DNA of 64,000 nt, taken from contig NZ_AP024819.1 in the NCBI RefSeq assembly GCF_019703325.1, forward strand, positions 992,001-1,056,000, given 5' to 3'. Source of the DNA: Helicobacter sp. NHP19-012. Lineage in GTDB: Bacteria; Campylobacterota; Campylobacteria; Campylobacterales; Helicobacteraceae. This document shows, piece after piece, positions 45,963-58,430 of the stretch. A program made the translations under genes and the position numbers. The number at the start of each line of letters is the position of its first letter. The stretch's first letter is position 1. The notes below the pieces were generated by a model. It saw only the letters and a program-made list of their open reading frames with translations. It was not told where the DNA came from and made no database searches.

Positions 45963-46979
45963 TTGGCGCATTTTACTACCGATGAAAATGCGCAATACTT
46001 CGCTTGTGGCTACAGTTGCGACCATGCGATTTTTTTGCAATTTGAGGGGGAGGCGTTTTTCATCACCGATGCTCGCTACACTTTAGAGGCACACACAAAT
46101 CTTAAAAACGCCGAGGTGATCGAAACCACGGATTTGTGGCAAGCATTGGTCGAACTTATCCCAAGCGGACTTAAGGAACTTTACTTTGATCCCACACAAG
46201 TGAGTGTACAAGCCTATAAACATTTGCAAAGTGCCTTGCCCGATCTTAAGCTAGTTGGGGAAGCGGATTATCACCGCAAGCAAAGGATCATTAAAACCCC
46301 CGAGCAAGTGGCTTTGCTGAAAAAAGCGCAAGAGCTAAACAAAGAGGCGTTTGACGCCTTTGCAAAGTATCTACACACCGCCCACGCACCCAGCGAACAT
46401 TTTTTGCAATTCAAAGTCAAGGAGTTTTTGACCTACAGCGGAGAGTTTGACCTAAGCTTTGAACCGATTGTAGCGATCAATGCCAACGCCGCCAAGCCCC
46501 ACGCTCTGCCCTCCAAAGACCCCTTAGCCGAGGGGGATTTGCTCTTGGTGGATGTGGGCTTGAAGTATGAACGCTACTGCGCCGATCGCACCCGCACGGC
46601 ATTTTTTAAAGAGGGCTTTAGTTTCTCTAAAGAGCAGAGCTTTAAAGATAAAGAATTGCAAAAAATTTACGATGTGGTGCGAAAAGCCCAAGAGTTTACC
46701 ATTGACAACTTAAGGGCGGGCATGACAGGCAAAGAGATCGACAGCTTAGCTAGAGGCGTGATTGACAAAGCCGGCTATGGAGCTTATTTTGCGCACAGCA
46801 CGGGGCATGGGATCGGGCTAGACATCCACGAGTTGCCCTTCATCTCCCAAAGAAGCGAAACCATCATTGAAGAGGGCATGGTGTTCTCTATTGAGCCAGG
46901 GATTTATCTTCCGGGCAAGTTTGGGGTGCGGATTGAAGATTTAGTGGCTGTGCAGGGCTCAAGGGCTGTTGTGTTGTGA
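45963..46979 (+). CDS. pepP: M24 Xaa-Pro aminopeptidase-like protein
   Basis: A 338-residue metallopeptidase of the creatinase/aminopeptidase P fold. Metal-binding residues are visible in [37 protein letters not shown] and [22 protein letters not shown]. It removes N-terminal residues before proline in other members; the substrate here is unproven. The start is TTG at 45963 with AAGGAG upstream, 3 bp after aroQ. It lies in the conserved aroQ-folK neighbourhood. Confidence 0.88.
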   Translation: MAHFTTDENAQYFACGYSCDHAIFLQFEGEAFFITDARYTLEAHTNLKNAEVIETTDLWQALVELIPSGLKELYFDPTQVSVQAYKHLQSALPDLKLVGEADYHRKQRIIKTPEQVALLKKAQELNKEAFDAFAKYLHTAHAPSEHFLQFKVKEFLTYSGEFDLSFEPIVAINANAAKPHALPSKDPLAEGDLLLVDVGLKYERYCADRTRTAFFKEGFSFSKEQSFKDKELQKIYDVVRKAQEFTIDNLRAGMTGKEIDSLARGVIDKAGYGAYFAHSTGHGIGLDIHELPFISQRSETIIEEGMVFSIEPGIYLPGKFGVRIEDLVAVQGSRAVVL

Positions 46980-46986
46980 GGGGTGC

Positions 46987-47469
46987 ATGCAAACTTTGGT
47001 GTACTCCCCCTTTTATCCTAGAAAGTGCAAGCGGGCGTGGCGCTTAAAAAACAGCGTGGTGTGGGGAATCGGCAGTAATGAGGGCGCATCGGGGGCGATT
47101 TTTGAAAGGCTGTGGCGCTGGCTGGCAAATAATCGCATGTTTTCAGCATTGTGCTCTTCGCCCCTTTACATCAACCCGCCCTTTGGCTACACAGAGCAAA
47201 ACGACTTTTACAACGCCACGCTTGTTTTCACGACTCGTTGGAGTTTAAACCAACTCTTAGGGCTTTTGTTCTACCTAGAACGCCGTTTTGGGCGTGCAAG
47301 ACAGAGAGCTTTTAAAAACGCACCGAGGACTTTAGACATCGATATGATTTTTTACAACCGCGTGGTTTACAAACAAGCCCACTTGAGCCTACCCCACCCT
47401 AAGTGGGCAAAACGCCCCTCTGTCACGCTGCCCCTATTTTTACAAGCTTTGGCGTGGGGGCAGATGTGA
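46987..47469 (+). CDS. folK: 6-hydroxymethyl-7,8-dihydropterin pyrophosphokinase
   Basis: FolK transfers pyrophosphate from ATP to the pterin in folate synthesis. The 160-residue protein has VWGIGSNEG near the start, LERRFGRARQ, and the signature APRTLDIDMIFYN. ATG 46987 with GAGGGG before it is preferred over the earlier in-frame start. Its stop overlaps the GTG start of flhF. Confidence 0.92.
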   Translation: MQTLVYSPFYPRKCKRAWRLKNSVVWGIGSNEGASGAIFERLWRWLANNRMFSALCSSPLYINPPFGYTEQNDFYNATLVFTTRWSLNQLLGLLFYLERRFGRARQRAFKNAPRTLDIDMIFYNRVVYKQAHLSLPHPKWAKRPSVTLPLFLQALAWGQM

Positions 47470-48830
47470 AACTCTACACTTATAGCGGAGAAACCACCGC
47501 CGAAGCCTTGAAACTCGCCCAAAGCGAGCACGGGCACAACGCCCTCGTGGTGAAAGCCAAAGAGATCCGCAAGAAAACCCTCACCGAGCCCGGGCTCTAT
47601 GAAGTGGTGGTGGCAGTGGATCAAGAAACTCCGCCCAAAACCAACAACATGCAAGAAAAGTTAGACAATCTGCGCAACCCCCCACCCAAGCCCGATGAGG
47701 GTGTGCAGGTGGACCTATCTGCGACCATCCGCGAAATGCGTAAACTCGCCGGCGTGGATGAGGATGCCCCAATCAAGCCTGCCACAATCAACGCCTCTAA
47801 AGAGCTCACAAAGATCGCCCAAGACAGCTTAAGAGACGCTCAGGTGCGCCCACCCGAGCCGGCAATCCCTGCCCCTAAAAAGAAAGACAAAGAGAAAGAA
47901 AAAGCCGAGGGGGTGGCTTTGCACTCCATTAAGGGCGAATTGAATAAAATCAACGACAATCTAAAGCTCATCCAAAACATGGTGTGGAGTGAGGAAAAAG
48001 AACAGGGACTGCTCATTCCCCACGAGTTTGCCGAAATTTACCGCCTTGCTAAGAATAGTGGCATGCATAAGAACCACTTGGATGAGATCATGCGCTTGAG
48101 CTTGGAGCTGATGCCCGTGAAAATGCGCGAGAACTCCGTAACCGTGAAGCGCTATTTTCGCGAGGTGTTGCGCAAGATGATTTATTGTCGGCACGAGGGG
48201 CTAGATTTAAATTATAAAAAAATTGTCATGCTCGTAGGGCCTACTGGGGTGGGTAAAACCACGACTCTAGCCAAACTCGCTGCCCGTTACTCTAAAATGC
48301 TGGATAAAAAATACAAGGTGGGGATTTTGACGCTAGACACCTACCGCATTGGGGCGGTGGAGCAACTGGTGTGGTATGCTAAGAAAATGAAAATCAGCAT
48401 TGAAACCGTGATGGATGCGCAGGACTTCAATAAAGAAATGCAGGCACTGGAATATTGCGATGTGGTGCTCATCGACACCACGGGGCACTCCCAACACGAC
48501 AGCAAAAAAATTGAGAATTTAAAGAAATTTACAGAAAATGGGTATAGAATTGACACGGCTTTGGTGTTGTCTTTAACCACGAAATATGAGGATTTGACCG
48601 ACATTTACAACGCCTTTAGCCCTTTAGGGATCGACAGCTTGATCTTCACAAAATTAGACGAAAGTCGGGGGTTTGGAAACTTGTTTTCTTTAGTCTATGA
48701 GAGCAAAAAGCCCATTAGTTACCTTTCCATAGGTCAGGAAGTGCCTATGGATTTGCTTGTGGCTAGTAATGACTATTTGGTGGATTGCATGCTCGATGGT
48801 TTCACGCACCCGGGTAGGAAACAAGCATGA
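47466..48830 (+). CDS. flhF: Flagellar SRP-type GTPase FlhF
   Basis: FlhF sets polar flagellum position and activates flagellar genes in epsilonproteobacteria. The 454-residue protein has an N-terminal KLYTYSGETTAEALKLAQ, a charged middle (PAPKKKDKEKEKAE), and an SRP GTPase domain with GPTGVGKTTTLAKLAARY, LDTYRIGAVEQL and FTKLDESRGFGNL. The start is GTG 47466, within the folK stop, because the longer frame upstream has no homology; this matches the H. pylori N-terminus. It overlaps flhG by 4 bp. Confidence 0.96.
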   Translation: MKLYTYSGETTAEALKLAQSEHGHNALVVKAKEIRKKTLTEPGLYEVVVAVDQETPPKTNNMQEKLDNLRNPPPKPDEGVQVDLSATIREMRKLAGVDEDAPIKPATINASKELTKIAQDSLRDAQVRPPEPAIPAPKKKDKEKEKAEGVALHSIKGELNKINDNLKLIQNMVWSEEKEQGLLIPHEFAEIYRLAKNSGMHKNHLDEIMRLSLELMPVKMRENSVTVKRYFREVLRKMIYCRHEGLDLNYKKIVMLVGPTGVGKTTTLAKLAARYSKMLDKKYKVGILTLDTYRIGAVEQLVWYAKKMKISIETVMDAQDFNKEMQALEYCDVVLIDTTGHSQHDSKKIENLKKFTENGYRIDTALVLSLTTKYEDLTDIYNAFSPLGIDSLIFTKLDESRGFGNLFSLVYESKKPISYLSIGQEVPMDLLVASNDYLVDCMLDGFTHPGRKQA

Positions 48831-49699
48831 AGCAAAACCAAGCCAGCGGTTTAGAGCACATCATGGAGCCCCAGAGCATCTTCAACAAAAGAGGCAAGAC
48901 AAAGTTTGTGGCGGTCACTTCGGGTAAGGGGGGCGTGGGCAAGAGCACCATCAGCGCAAACTTAGCCTATAGCTTGTTTAAGAGTGGCTATAAGGTGGGG
49001 ATTTTAGACGCAGACATTGGGCTAGCAAACTTAGACATCATCTTTGGCATCAAGACCACAAAGAATATCTTGCATGCCCTACGGGGGGAGGTGCATTTTA
49101 GCGAGGTGATCTACCCCCTTGAAGAGGGCTTTTATTTAGTGCCCGGGGATAGTGGCGAAGAGATTTTTAAATATGTGAGCCAAGACATCCTAGATAGTTA
49201 TGTGGATGAAACCAAGCTCTTAGATGACTTGGATTATATGATCATCGACACGGGGGCAGGTATTGGCGAATTTACGCAGGCTTTTTTAAGGGCAAGTGAT
49301 TGCGTGGTGGTGATCACCACATCCGACCCGGCTGCGATCACCGATGCCTACACCACGATCAAAGTCAATTCCAAAACCAAGGACGATGTCTTTGTGCTGG
49401 TGAACATGGTCGATTCGGCAGAAAAAGCCTTGCAAATCTTCGGGGGTATCCAGCGGGTGGCTAAAGAGAACATCCCCAACATGACCTTAAACTACCTAGG
49501 CAATATCCAAAACAGCAATGCCGTGAGGCGTTCGATCAAAGATCGTAAATTGCTGTGCAAGAGCGAGCCTTTCAACGCCTTTTCGTTTTCTATGAACCAG
49601 ATTGTCAAAATCTTAACCCTAAAACTTGAGCAGGGCGTGGTGGAAACCCCTAAAGACAATCTCATCGGGTTTTTCAAACGCTTGCTTAGGTATCTGTGA
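48827..49699 (+). CDS. flhG: Flagellar number regulator FlhG (MinD/ParA ATPase)
   Basis: FlhG (also called YlxH) limits flagellar number and works with FlhF. The 290-residue protein has the deviant Walker A TSGKGGVGKSTISANLAYSL, then DADIGLANLDIIFG and IIDTGAGIGE. It overlaps flhF by 4 bp (ATGA). The order flhF-flhG-membrane gene-fliA-fliM-fliY is conserved with H. pylori. Confidence 0.96.
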   Translation: MKQNQASGLEHIMEPQSIFNKRGKTKFVAVTSGKGGVGKSTISANLAYSLFKSGYKVGILDADIGLANLDIIFGIKTTKNILHALRGEVHFSEVIYPLEEGFYLVPGDSGEEIFKYVSQDILDSYVDETKLLDDLDYMIIDTGAGIGEFTQAFLRASDCVVVITTSDPAAITDAYTTIKVNSKTKDDVFVLVNMVDSAEKALQIFGGIQRVAKENIPNMTLNYLGNIQNSNAVRRSIKDRKLLCKSEPFNAFSFSMNQIVKILTLKLEQGVVETPKDNLIGFFKRLLRYL

Positions 49700-49707
49700 G
49701 GTGGTGC

Positions 49708-50019
49708 ATGAAGCTAGAAAACTTTGTCAATTTCTCCATTGTGGGCGGGTTTTTCATTGGTTTGATCTTATCCTTGCTGAAGTTTAACCAAGCCGAGTAT
49801 ATTTTATTCGGCACTCTCGTGTCCACTGTGGGCTTTTATCTCATTATCTTGCTCTTTGCTTCGGTGTATATGGGCTTTATGTATCCCCGTAAGAAGTTCT
49901 TAAACAAGGCGGAGTTGGAGCGCAAATTGACCCACTTTAGCAAAGAGTTCGTGCAACGCGAAAAAGAGATGGAAGACTTGTTGAACTATGTCCGTAATTA
50001 TGAGTACAACGAGGGTTAG
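49708..50019 (+). CDS. Small membrane protein between flhG and fliA
   Basis: A 103-residue protein with two membrane segments (about residues 8-26 and 34-58), then a charged helical C-terminus (KKFLNKAELERKLTHFSKEF). It corresponds by position and layout to H. pylori HP1033. Role unknown, presumably related to flagella. ATG 49708 with GAGGTGG upstream. Confidence 0.85.
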   Translation: MKLENFVNFSIVGGFFIGLILSLLKFNQAEYILFGTLVSTVGFYLIILLFASVYMGFMYPRKKFLNKAELERKLTHFSKEFVQREKEMEDLLNYVRNYEYNEG

Positions 50020-50022
50020 TCT

Positions 50023-50718
50023 TTGAGCACCACGCCTTACCTAGAGCAAATCCAAAACTCCCAGGACGAGTTGGCGATCCAATACCTACCCGCCGTGCGC
50101 TCTATGGCGTTTCGCTTGAAAGAGCGCTTGCCTAGCTCTGTGGACTTCAACGACTTAGTGTCTGTGGGCACAGAAGAGCTCATCAAGCTCTCTAGGCGTT
50201 ATGATGTGGTGCTCAACGACTCGTTTTGGGGCTATGCCAAGACACGGGTCAATGGGGCGATGTTGGATTATTTGCGCTCGTTGGATGTGGTGTCGCGCTC
50301 TTCAAGAAAGCTTATTAAAAGCATTGACCATGAAGTGTCTAAGTATTACAACGAACACGGACAAGAGCCCGATGATGTGTATTTGGCTGAGGTGTTGAAC
50401 GAGGACATTTCTAAGATTAGGGATGCTAAGGCAGCCTCCGACATTTACGCCCATGTGCCCATGGACGAGCAGTTCAGCGCCATCGAACAAGACAACATCA
50501 CCAAAAAACTAGAGTTTGAGGAGTTGCTAAGTGCGATCCAAGCCACGCTAAAGACCATGACCGATCGCGAACAACTTTTGATCCAACTCTATTTTTTTGA
50601 AGAATTGAATTTGAGCGAGATCCGCGAGATTTTAGGGATCACCGAGTCGCGCATTTCGCAAATCATCAAAGAGGTGATCAAAAAGGTACGCAAATCTCTA
50701 GGAGCAAGCCATGGCTGA
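50023..50718 (+). CDS. fliA: Flagellar sigma factor FliA (sigma-28)
   Basis: FliA directs transcription of late flagellar genes such as flagellins. The 231-residue protein shows region 2 (VRSMAFRLKERLPSSVDFNDLV, GYAKTRVNGAMLDYLRSLD) and region 4 (LSEIREILGITESRISQIIKEV). The start is TTG 50023 with GAGGG upstream. It is read after the flhF-flhG pair, as in H. pylori. Confidence 0.96.
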   Translation: MSTTPYLEQIQNSQDELAIQYLPAVRSMAFRLKERLPSSVDFNDLVSVGTEELIKLSRRYDVVLNDSFWGYAKTRVNGAMLDYLRSLDVVSRSSRKLIKSIDHEVSKYYNEHGQEPDDVYLAEVLNEDISKIRDAKAASDIYAHVPMDEQFSAIEQDNITKKLEFEELLSAIQATLKTMTDREQLLIQLYFFEELNLSEIREILGITESRISQIIKEVIKKVRKSLGASHG

Positions 50719-51772
50719 TATTCTAAGTCAAGAAGAGATCGATGCCCTTTTAGAGGTCGTGGATGAGGGCGATGATGTCAACACTCTACAAAAACACGAG
50801 ATCCTACCCCAAAAGCAGATCACGCTTTACGACTTCAAACGCCCCAATCGGGTGAGTAAGGAGCAGTTGCGCTCTTTTAGAAGCATCCACGACAAAATGG
50901 CTAGAAGCCTCTCTAGCCAAGTCTCCGCGATCATGCGCTCCATTGTGGAGATCCAACTGCACAGCGTGGATCAAATGACTTATGGGGAGTTTTTAATGAG
51001 CCTACCTAGCCCCACAAGCTTTAATGTCTTCTCCATGAAACCCGTGGGGGGCAATGGGGTGTTGGAGGTCAATCCTAGCATTGTTTTTCCTATGATCGAT
51101 CGCTTGCTTGGAGGCAAGGGGAGTGCTTACGAGCAAATGCGCGAGTTTAGCGACATTGAGTTGAACCTTTTAGACACCATTTTAAAGCAGGTCATGCAAA
51201 TCTTAAAGGATATTTGGGCACCCGTAACCGAGTTTTACCCCACCATTGACGCTAAAGAGTCGAGCGCAAATGTGGTGCAAATCGTGGCGCAAAATGAAAT
51301 CGTCATCATGGTGGTGATGGAGATTGTGATCGGGCACTCTAGGGGAATGATGAATTTATGCTACCCGGTGATCTCCATTGAGGGGATTCTTTCTAAAATG
51401 GGTAATCGCGATGTGATGCTCACGGAAACCAGCTCTAAGAAAAGCCGTAATAAAGAATTGCAAGCCCTAGTGGGGGGGGCAAGCGTGGATGTGTCGGCAT
51501 TCTTAGGCGGGGTGCAACTCACCTTAAAAGAGGTCTTGGATTTAGTGGTGGGGGACACGATCCGCTTAAACAAGGTCGCCAATGATGTGGTTGTGGTCAA
51601 TATTGACAAGAAGGAACGCTACCTAGCCACAGTGGGTTATAAAGGTTATCGCAAAACCATCCAAATTAAAGAAGTGGTCCAAACCGAAAAAGACAAAGTC
51701 AAAGAAATCCTAGAAGTGCTGGAAAACCAACGAAAAATCAAAATCGGCAACATTAAGGAGGAAGAAGAGTGA
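50711..51772 (+). CDS. fliM: Flagellar motor switch protein FliM
   Basis: FliM binds phospho-CheY and forms the C ring. The 353-residue protein has the N-terminal CheY-binding peptide LSQEEIDALLEVV, the central CheC-like domain and a C-terminal SpoA domain (DVSAFLGGVQLTLKEVLDLVVGD). It overlaps fliA by 8 bp and ends in GTGA over the start of fliY. Confidence 0.97.
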   Translation: MADILSQEEIDALLEVVDEGDDVNTLQKHEILPQKQITLYDFKRPNRVSKEQLRSFRSIHDKMARSLSSQVSAIMRSIVEIQLHSVDQMTYGEFLMSLPSPTSFNVFSMKPVGGNGVLEVNPSIVFPMIDRLLGGKGSAYEQMREFSDIELNLLDTILKQVMQILKDIWAPVTEFYPTIDAKESSANVVQIVAQNEIVIMVVMEIVIGHSRGMMNLCYPVISIEGILSKMGNRDVMLTETSSKKSRNKELQALVGGASVDVSAFLGGVQLTLKEVLDLVVGDTIRLNKVANDVVVVNIDKKERYLATVGYKGYRKTIQIKEVVQTEKDKVKEILEVLENQRKIKIGNIKEEEE

Positions 51773-52650
51773 TCGACGATTTTTTAAAACTTTTTGTACA
51801 AGAATTCACAACCACGATCAATGGCTTGCTAGGCAAAGCTCCCCAAGTGGAATTAAAAAACGAGATCTCTGTGGGAGATTTTATCTTCATCGAACACGCT
51901 TCTGTAACAATCCGTGTAACCCCTAATGCAAATTTAAAGATCACTTTGGCGATCCCCGTGCCTATGGCGACAGCTTTAGCGGATTTAATGGTTGGGGGAG
52001 AGGGGGCTTCTAAGGAAACTTTAGAAACCGATGATTTGGATGCGATCAAAGAGATCGGCTCGAATGTCTTTGGGGCCCTTAGCACTGCCTTAAAGTCTCA
52101 AGAAGCTTTACCCAAACTAGGCTTTGAAACAGAGGGAGCGGGCTTTGCCCGCGATGGGTCTTCTCTCGACCCCTATAGCGATGGCTTTGAGTTTAGCTTT
52201 AAATTAGACGCTTTGGAATCAAGCTTTTTTATTTTCTGTGGGGGCGTGTTTTTAGACATTTTCAATAAAAAAGAAGTGGTACAAAATGTCCCCAAAGGTC
52301 GTCCCGCCCCGGCTGCGCCTAGTATTCCTGTGGTGCAAAGGACAGAACGCACGGATGGCGATCACTCCCTAGAACAGCTTGAGATCCGCAACATCAACAT
52401 GCTCTTAGACATCAAGCTCAATGTCAGGGTGCGCATTGGGCAGAAAAAGATGATTTTAAAAGATGTGGTGTCTATGGATATAGGCAGTGTGGTGGAGCTC
52501 AACCAAATGGTGAACGACCCCCTAGAAATTTTGGTCGATGATAAGGTGATTGCTAAGGGGGAGGTGGTGATCGTGGATGGCAACTTTGGCATCCAAATCA
52601 CCGACATCGGTAGTAAGAAAGAACGCCTAGAACAACTCAAAGACAGTTAG
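51769..52650 (+). CDS. fliY: Flagellar motor switch protein FliY/FliN
   Basis: A 293-residue switch-complex protein with a C-terminal SpoA/FliN domain (DIKLNVRVRIGQKKMILKDV, GSVVELNQMVNDPLEI) and an N-terminal helical/CheC-like portion. The start is GTG 51769 behind AAGGAGG, overlapping fliM. It is the end of the operon and abuts the convergent dnaJ stop with no gap. Confidence 0.93.
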   Translation: MIDDFLKLFVQEFTTTINGLLGKAPQVELKNEISVGDFIFIEHASVTIRVTPNANLKITLAIPVPMATALADLMVGGEGASKETLETDDLDAIKEIGSNVFGALSTALKSQEALPKLGFETEGAGFARDGSSLDPYSDGFEFSFKLDALESSFFIFCGGVFLDIFNKKEVVQNVPKGRPAPAAPSIPVVQRTERTDGDHSLEQLEIRNINMLLDIKLNVRVRIGQKKMILKDVVSMDIGSVVELNQMVNDPLEILVDDKVIAKGEVVIVDGNFGIQITDIGSKKERLEQLKDS

Positions 52651-53769
52651 CTACTTTTTGACTAGGTCTTGTAACCATTGCTTGACCTTGCCATAACACA
52701 CCTCAAACACATTTTTATAAGGCTCGCTCTCAAACCCAAAACTTTCGTGTAATTGCGTCAAAAGGTTTCTTTGTTTGTCTGTGAGTTTTTGCGGATATAA
52801 AATTTTCAACACCGCCACTAAATTGCCATAACGCCCCGTGTGGATGTCTCTTACCCCCTCGTTTTTAAACACAAATTGCGCCCGATCTTGGGCGTTGGGG
52901 GGGATTTGCAACTCTAGCTCTTTTTGCAAAGAGGGCACCATGATTTTAGAGCCCAAAGGGATAGAGGTGAAAAACACGGGCACTTCAATGTAAATATTAC
53001 ACCCATCGCGTAAAAAATGCTCATCCTCTCCCACCACGGCCTCTAAATATAAATCCCCCCTGAGCCCCCTTTGGTATTCATTGCCCCGATTGGGCACTCT
53101 AATGCGGTTTTTATTGTCAATGCCCTCGGGCACATCCAACTCAAAACTCTCTTTTTGCAAGATAAAGCCCTCTCCCTTGCAGGGGATGCACTTTTCTAGG
53201 GCAATTTGTCCGCTACCTTGACACTTAGCACAAGTGCTTGCCATCGTCATGAAACCTTGTTGCACGAAGGTTTGCCCCCGCCCTTGGCACACCTTGCACG
53301 CTTGCATTTTATTGTCCTTCGCCCCACTGCCTTGACAATCCACGCAAAAGGCTTTGTATTCCAAATCCACACTCTTTTTACAGCCAAACACCGCCTCTTT
53401 AAAACTAAGCTCCAAGCCCACAAGCACATCTCTAGAGATTTTGCTTTGCTGCGCGCGTTTGCCAAAACCAAAGGCACTCGAAAAGAGCGAATCCTCGCCA
53501 AATAAGTCGGCAAAAATATCGCCCAAATCGCTAAAGCCCCCCATGCCCCGCCCCTCTAAACCCTCTTTGCCGTAGCGGTCGTAAATTTGGCGTTTTTGAT
53601 CGTCGCTGAGCACCCCATAAGCCTCGCTGATTTGCTTGAACTTCTCTTCCGCCTCGTGGTTGTCGGGGTTGTAATCGGGGTGGTATTTGCGGGCAAGTTG
53701 CTTAAACGCCTTTTTAATGGCTTCCTTGCTCGCCCCTTTATCCACGCCCAAGAGTTCGTAATAATCCAC
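52651..53769 (-). CDS. dnaJ: Chaperone DnaJ
   Basis: A Hsp40 co-chaperone that stimulates DnaK. The 372-residue protein has a J-domain with HPDYNPD, a Gly/Phe region ([16 protein letters not shown]), four CxxCxGxG zinc repeats ([32 protein letters not shown]), and a C-terminal substrate domain. In H. pylori dnaJ lies next to azlD; here it is about 14 kb away, in keeping with rearrangement. Confidence 0.97.
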   Translation of the reverse strand: MDYYELLGVDKGASKEAIKKAFKQLARKYHPDYNPDNHEAEEKFKQISEAYGVLSDDQKRQIYDRYGKEGLEGRGMGGFSDLGDIFADLFGEDSLFSSAFGFGKRAQQSKISRDVLVGLELSFKEAVFGCKKSVDLEYKAFCVDCQGSGAKDNKMQACKVCQGRGQTFVQQGFMTMASTCAKCQGSGQIALEKCIPCKGEGFILQKESFELDVPEGIDNKNRIRVPNRGNEYQRGLRGDLYLEAVVGEDEHFLRDGCNIYIEVPVFFTSIPLGSKIMVPSLQKELELQIPPNAQDRAQFVFKNEGVRDIHTGRYGNLVAVLKILYPQKLTDKQRNLLTQLHESFGFESEPYKNVFEVCYGKVKQWLQDLVKK

Positions 53770-53822
53770 TAAAACACCTCATACTTTGGTTTAAAAGGGG
53801 CTATTTTACCCTAAAATCTTTG

Positions 53823-53841
53823 AAAACCCCCAAAAGGGGGG
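53823..53841 (-). terminator. Intrinsic terminator of guaB
   Basis: On the minus strand: CCCCC-TTTT-GGGGG followed by TTTTC, about 7 bp after the guaB stop. A compact G/C hairpin with a short T-run, the clearest intrinsic terminator in the window. Confidence 0.6.
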
Positions 53842-53847
53842 CAGGCT

Positions 53848-56657
<2,810 letters not shown>

Positions 56658-56746
56658 GCTTTTCTCCCGTTTTCATCTATCTTAGCAAATGCAGAGTAAA
56701 ACTAAAGTATAGTAAAAAATTCAGTGCTTTGGCAACAAGGGGCGTG

Positions 56747-57505
56747 ATGGATTTAGCATGGTTTGTGTATGTCATTGTGGCGTTGACGGCCTTTTGTGCG
56801 GGGCTGGTCGATTCGATCGCTGGGGGTGGGGGGCTCATCACGCTGCCCACGCTTTTGGCGTTGGGGATACCCCCCCATTTGGCTCTTGCCACGAATAAAT
56901 TACAAAGCAGCTTTGGGAGTTTCACCGCCATGCTTAATTTCTGTTTAAAGGGCATGGTGTCTTTGAAAGAAGTGGTTTTTGGCGTGGCGTGTGTGGTGGT
57001 GGGGGCAAGTCTTGGTACAAGCCTCATCTTGCACCTCAAGGCGGATTTATTACGGCTACTCATCCCCATATTTCTCTCGCTCATCTTTGTTTATACCCTG
57101 TTCTCGCCTAAAATGGGCGAAGGGGACAAGCCGGCTAAACTCAAGCCCGCTTTGTTTTATGGCGTGTTTGGCGTGCTTTTGGGTTTTTATGACGGCTTTT
57201 TTGGACCGGGCACAGGCTCGTTTTGGACTTTTGCCTTAGTTTCGCTTTTAGGCTTTAATCTTAAAAAAGCCACCGCACACACAAAAGTGTTTAACTTCAC
57301 AAGCAATTTTATTAGTTTAAGCGTGTTTTTGATCGGCGGGCATGTCATTTGGGCGGTGGGGCTGTTAATGGGCGTGGGGCAAATGCTGGGGGCTTGGGTG
57401 GGCTCTAATTTAGTGGTGCGTAAAGAAGTGAAGTTTATCCGCAAGGTGTTTTTATGCGTGGTGGGAGCGACCATTTTAAAGTTGTTTTGGGATTTTTTGC
57501 ATTGA
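56747..57505 (+). CDS. TSUP-family (TauE/SafE) permease
   Basis: A 252-residue integral membrane protein with about eight predicted helices. It has the TSUP N-terminal pattern LVDSIAGGGGLITLPTLL, GIPPHLALATNKLQSS and YDGFFGPGTGSFW. The family moves sulfite, sulfoacetate or other organosulfur anions; the substrate here is unknown. The start is ATG 56747 with AAGGGG upstream; the longer frame begins too early, over the gatA start. It is followed by tRNA-Phe on the other strand. Confidence 0.88.
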   Translation: MDLAWFVYVIVALTAFCAGLVDSIAGGGGLITLPTLLALGIPPHLALATNKLQSSFGSFTAMLNFCLKGMVSLKEVVFGVACVVVGASLGTSLILHLKADLLRLLIPIFLSLIFVYTLFSPKMGEGDKPAKLKPALFYGVFGVLLGFYDGFFGPGTGSFWTFALVSLLGFNLKKATAHTKVFNFTSNFISLSVFLIGGHVIWAVGLLMGVGQMLGAWVGSNLVVRKEVKFIRKVFLCVVGATILKLFWDFLH

Positions 57506-57515
57506 AAGTTTTTAG

Positions 57516-57591
57516 TGGTGGCTTGAGGCGGAATCGAACCACCGACACGAAGATTTTCAGTCTTCTGCTCTACCGACTGAGCTATCAAGCC
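57516..57591 (-). tRNA. tRNA-Phe (anticodon GAA)
   Basis: Reading the minus strand: acceptor GGCTTGA, T8-A9, D arm GCTCAGTCGGTAGAGC, anticodon loop CTGAAAA (anticodon GAA), T arm with GGTTCGATTCC, 3' arm TCAAGCC, discriminator A and encoded CCA. 76 nt, all stems pair. Confidence 0.97.
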
Positions 57592-57636
57592 AAAAATGTT
57601 TATTTTAAACATTCTTGCCTAAAACTTTACTTAAAA

Positions 57637-57645
57637 TGCTATAAT
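57637..57645 (+). promoter_or_regulatory. Predicted promoter of xthA-napF-napD
   Basis: A consensus extended -10, TGCTATAAT, lies 29 bp upstream of the xthA ATG, directly after tRNA-Phe on the opposite strand. The three genes downstream overlap and are probably cotranscribed. Confidence 0.6.
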
Positions 57646-57674
57646 GGGGGCGATTCTGTGCCAAAGGTCTAGCA

Positions 57675-58430
57675 ATGCGCTTAATTTCGTGGAATGTCAA
57701 TGGTTTGAGAGCGTGCATGCAAAAGGGCTTTAAAGACTTTTTAGAGCAAAGCAAGGCGGACATTTTTTGCGTGCAGGAAACTAAAATGCACCCCGAGCAA
57801 GCCAACTTTGCCTTTGAGGGCTATTATGCCTTTTGGAACAGCGCAGAGAAAAAGGGGTATAGTGGGGTGCTCACCCTTAGCAAAGAACAACCCTTAGATG
57901 TAAGTTATGGAATCGGTGTAACCGAACACGATTTGGAGGGGCGGGTGGTGGTGTGCGAATACCCTAAGTTTTATTTGGTGAATGTCTATGTCCCCAACGC
58001 CCAAAGGGACTTGTTGCGTCTGCCTTACCGCCTAGAGTGGGAGAAGGCCTTTAGGGGGTTTTTAAGCGGTTTAATGGCACGAAAAGGGGTGCTGGTGTGT
58101 GGGGATTTAAATGTGGCACACAATGAGATCGATTTAACCAACCCGCAGGCAAACCGCTACAACGCCGGCTTTAGCGACCCTGAGAGGCAAGCTTTCAGCA
58201 CGCTCTTACAAAAGGGCTTTATCGACACCTACCGCCACTTTTACCCCGAGCAAAGGGAGGCTTACACTTGGTGGAGCTACATAGGACAGGCAAGAGAACG
58301 CAATGTGGGCTGGCGCATTGACTACTTCTTAGCCTCTTGCAATTTAAAAGACACGCTTAAAAACGCCCACATTTACGCCCAAATCCTAGGCAGCGACCAC
58401 TGCCCCGTGGGGTTAGAATTGCATGGATAA
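57675..58430 (+). CDS. xthA: Exodeoxyribonuclease III / AP endonuclease
   Basis: A base-excision repair nuclease that cuts at abasic sites. The 251-residue protein has the family set: ISWNVNGLRA, metal-binding Glu in CVQETKMHPEQ, GDLNVAHNEIDLTNP, and SDHCPVGLEL at the end. It overlaps napF by 8 bp, so the repair gene and the Nap accessory genes share a transcript. Confidence 0.96.
   Translation: MRLISWNVNGLRACMQKGFKDFLEQSKADIFCVQETKMHPEQANFAFEGYYAFWNSAEKKGYSGVLTLSKEQPLDVSYGIGVTEHDLEGRVVVCEYPKFYLVNVYVPNAQRDLLRLPYRLEWEKAFRGFLSGLMARKGVLVCGDLNVAHNEIDLTNPQANRYNAGFSDPERQAFSTLLQKGFIDTYRHFYPEQREAYTWWSYIGQARERNVGWRIDYFLASCNLKDTLKNAHIYAQILGSDHCPVGLELHG

Noticed and set aside
47403..47465. Extended N-terminus of FlhF
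   Set aside because: Upstream residues overlap the folK frame and lack homology; GTG 47466 gives the family N-terminus with a G-rich ribosome-binding site.
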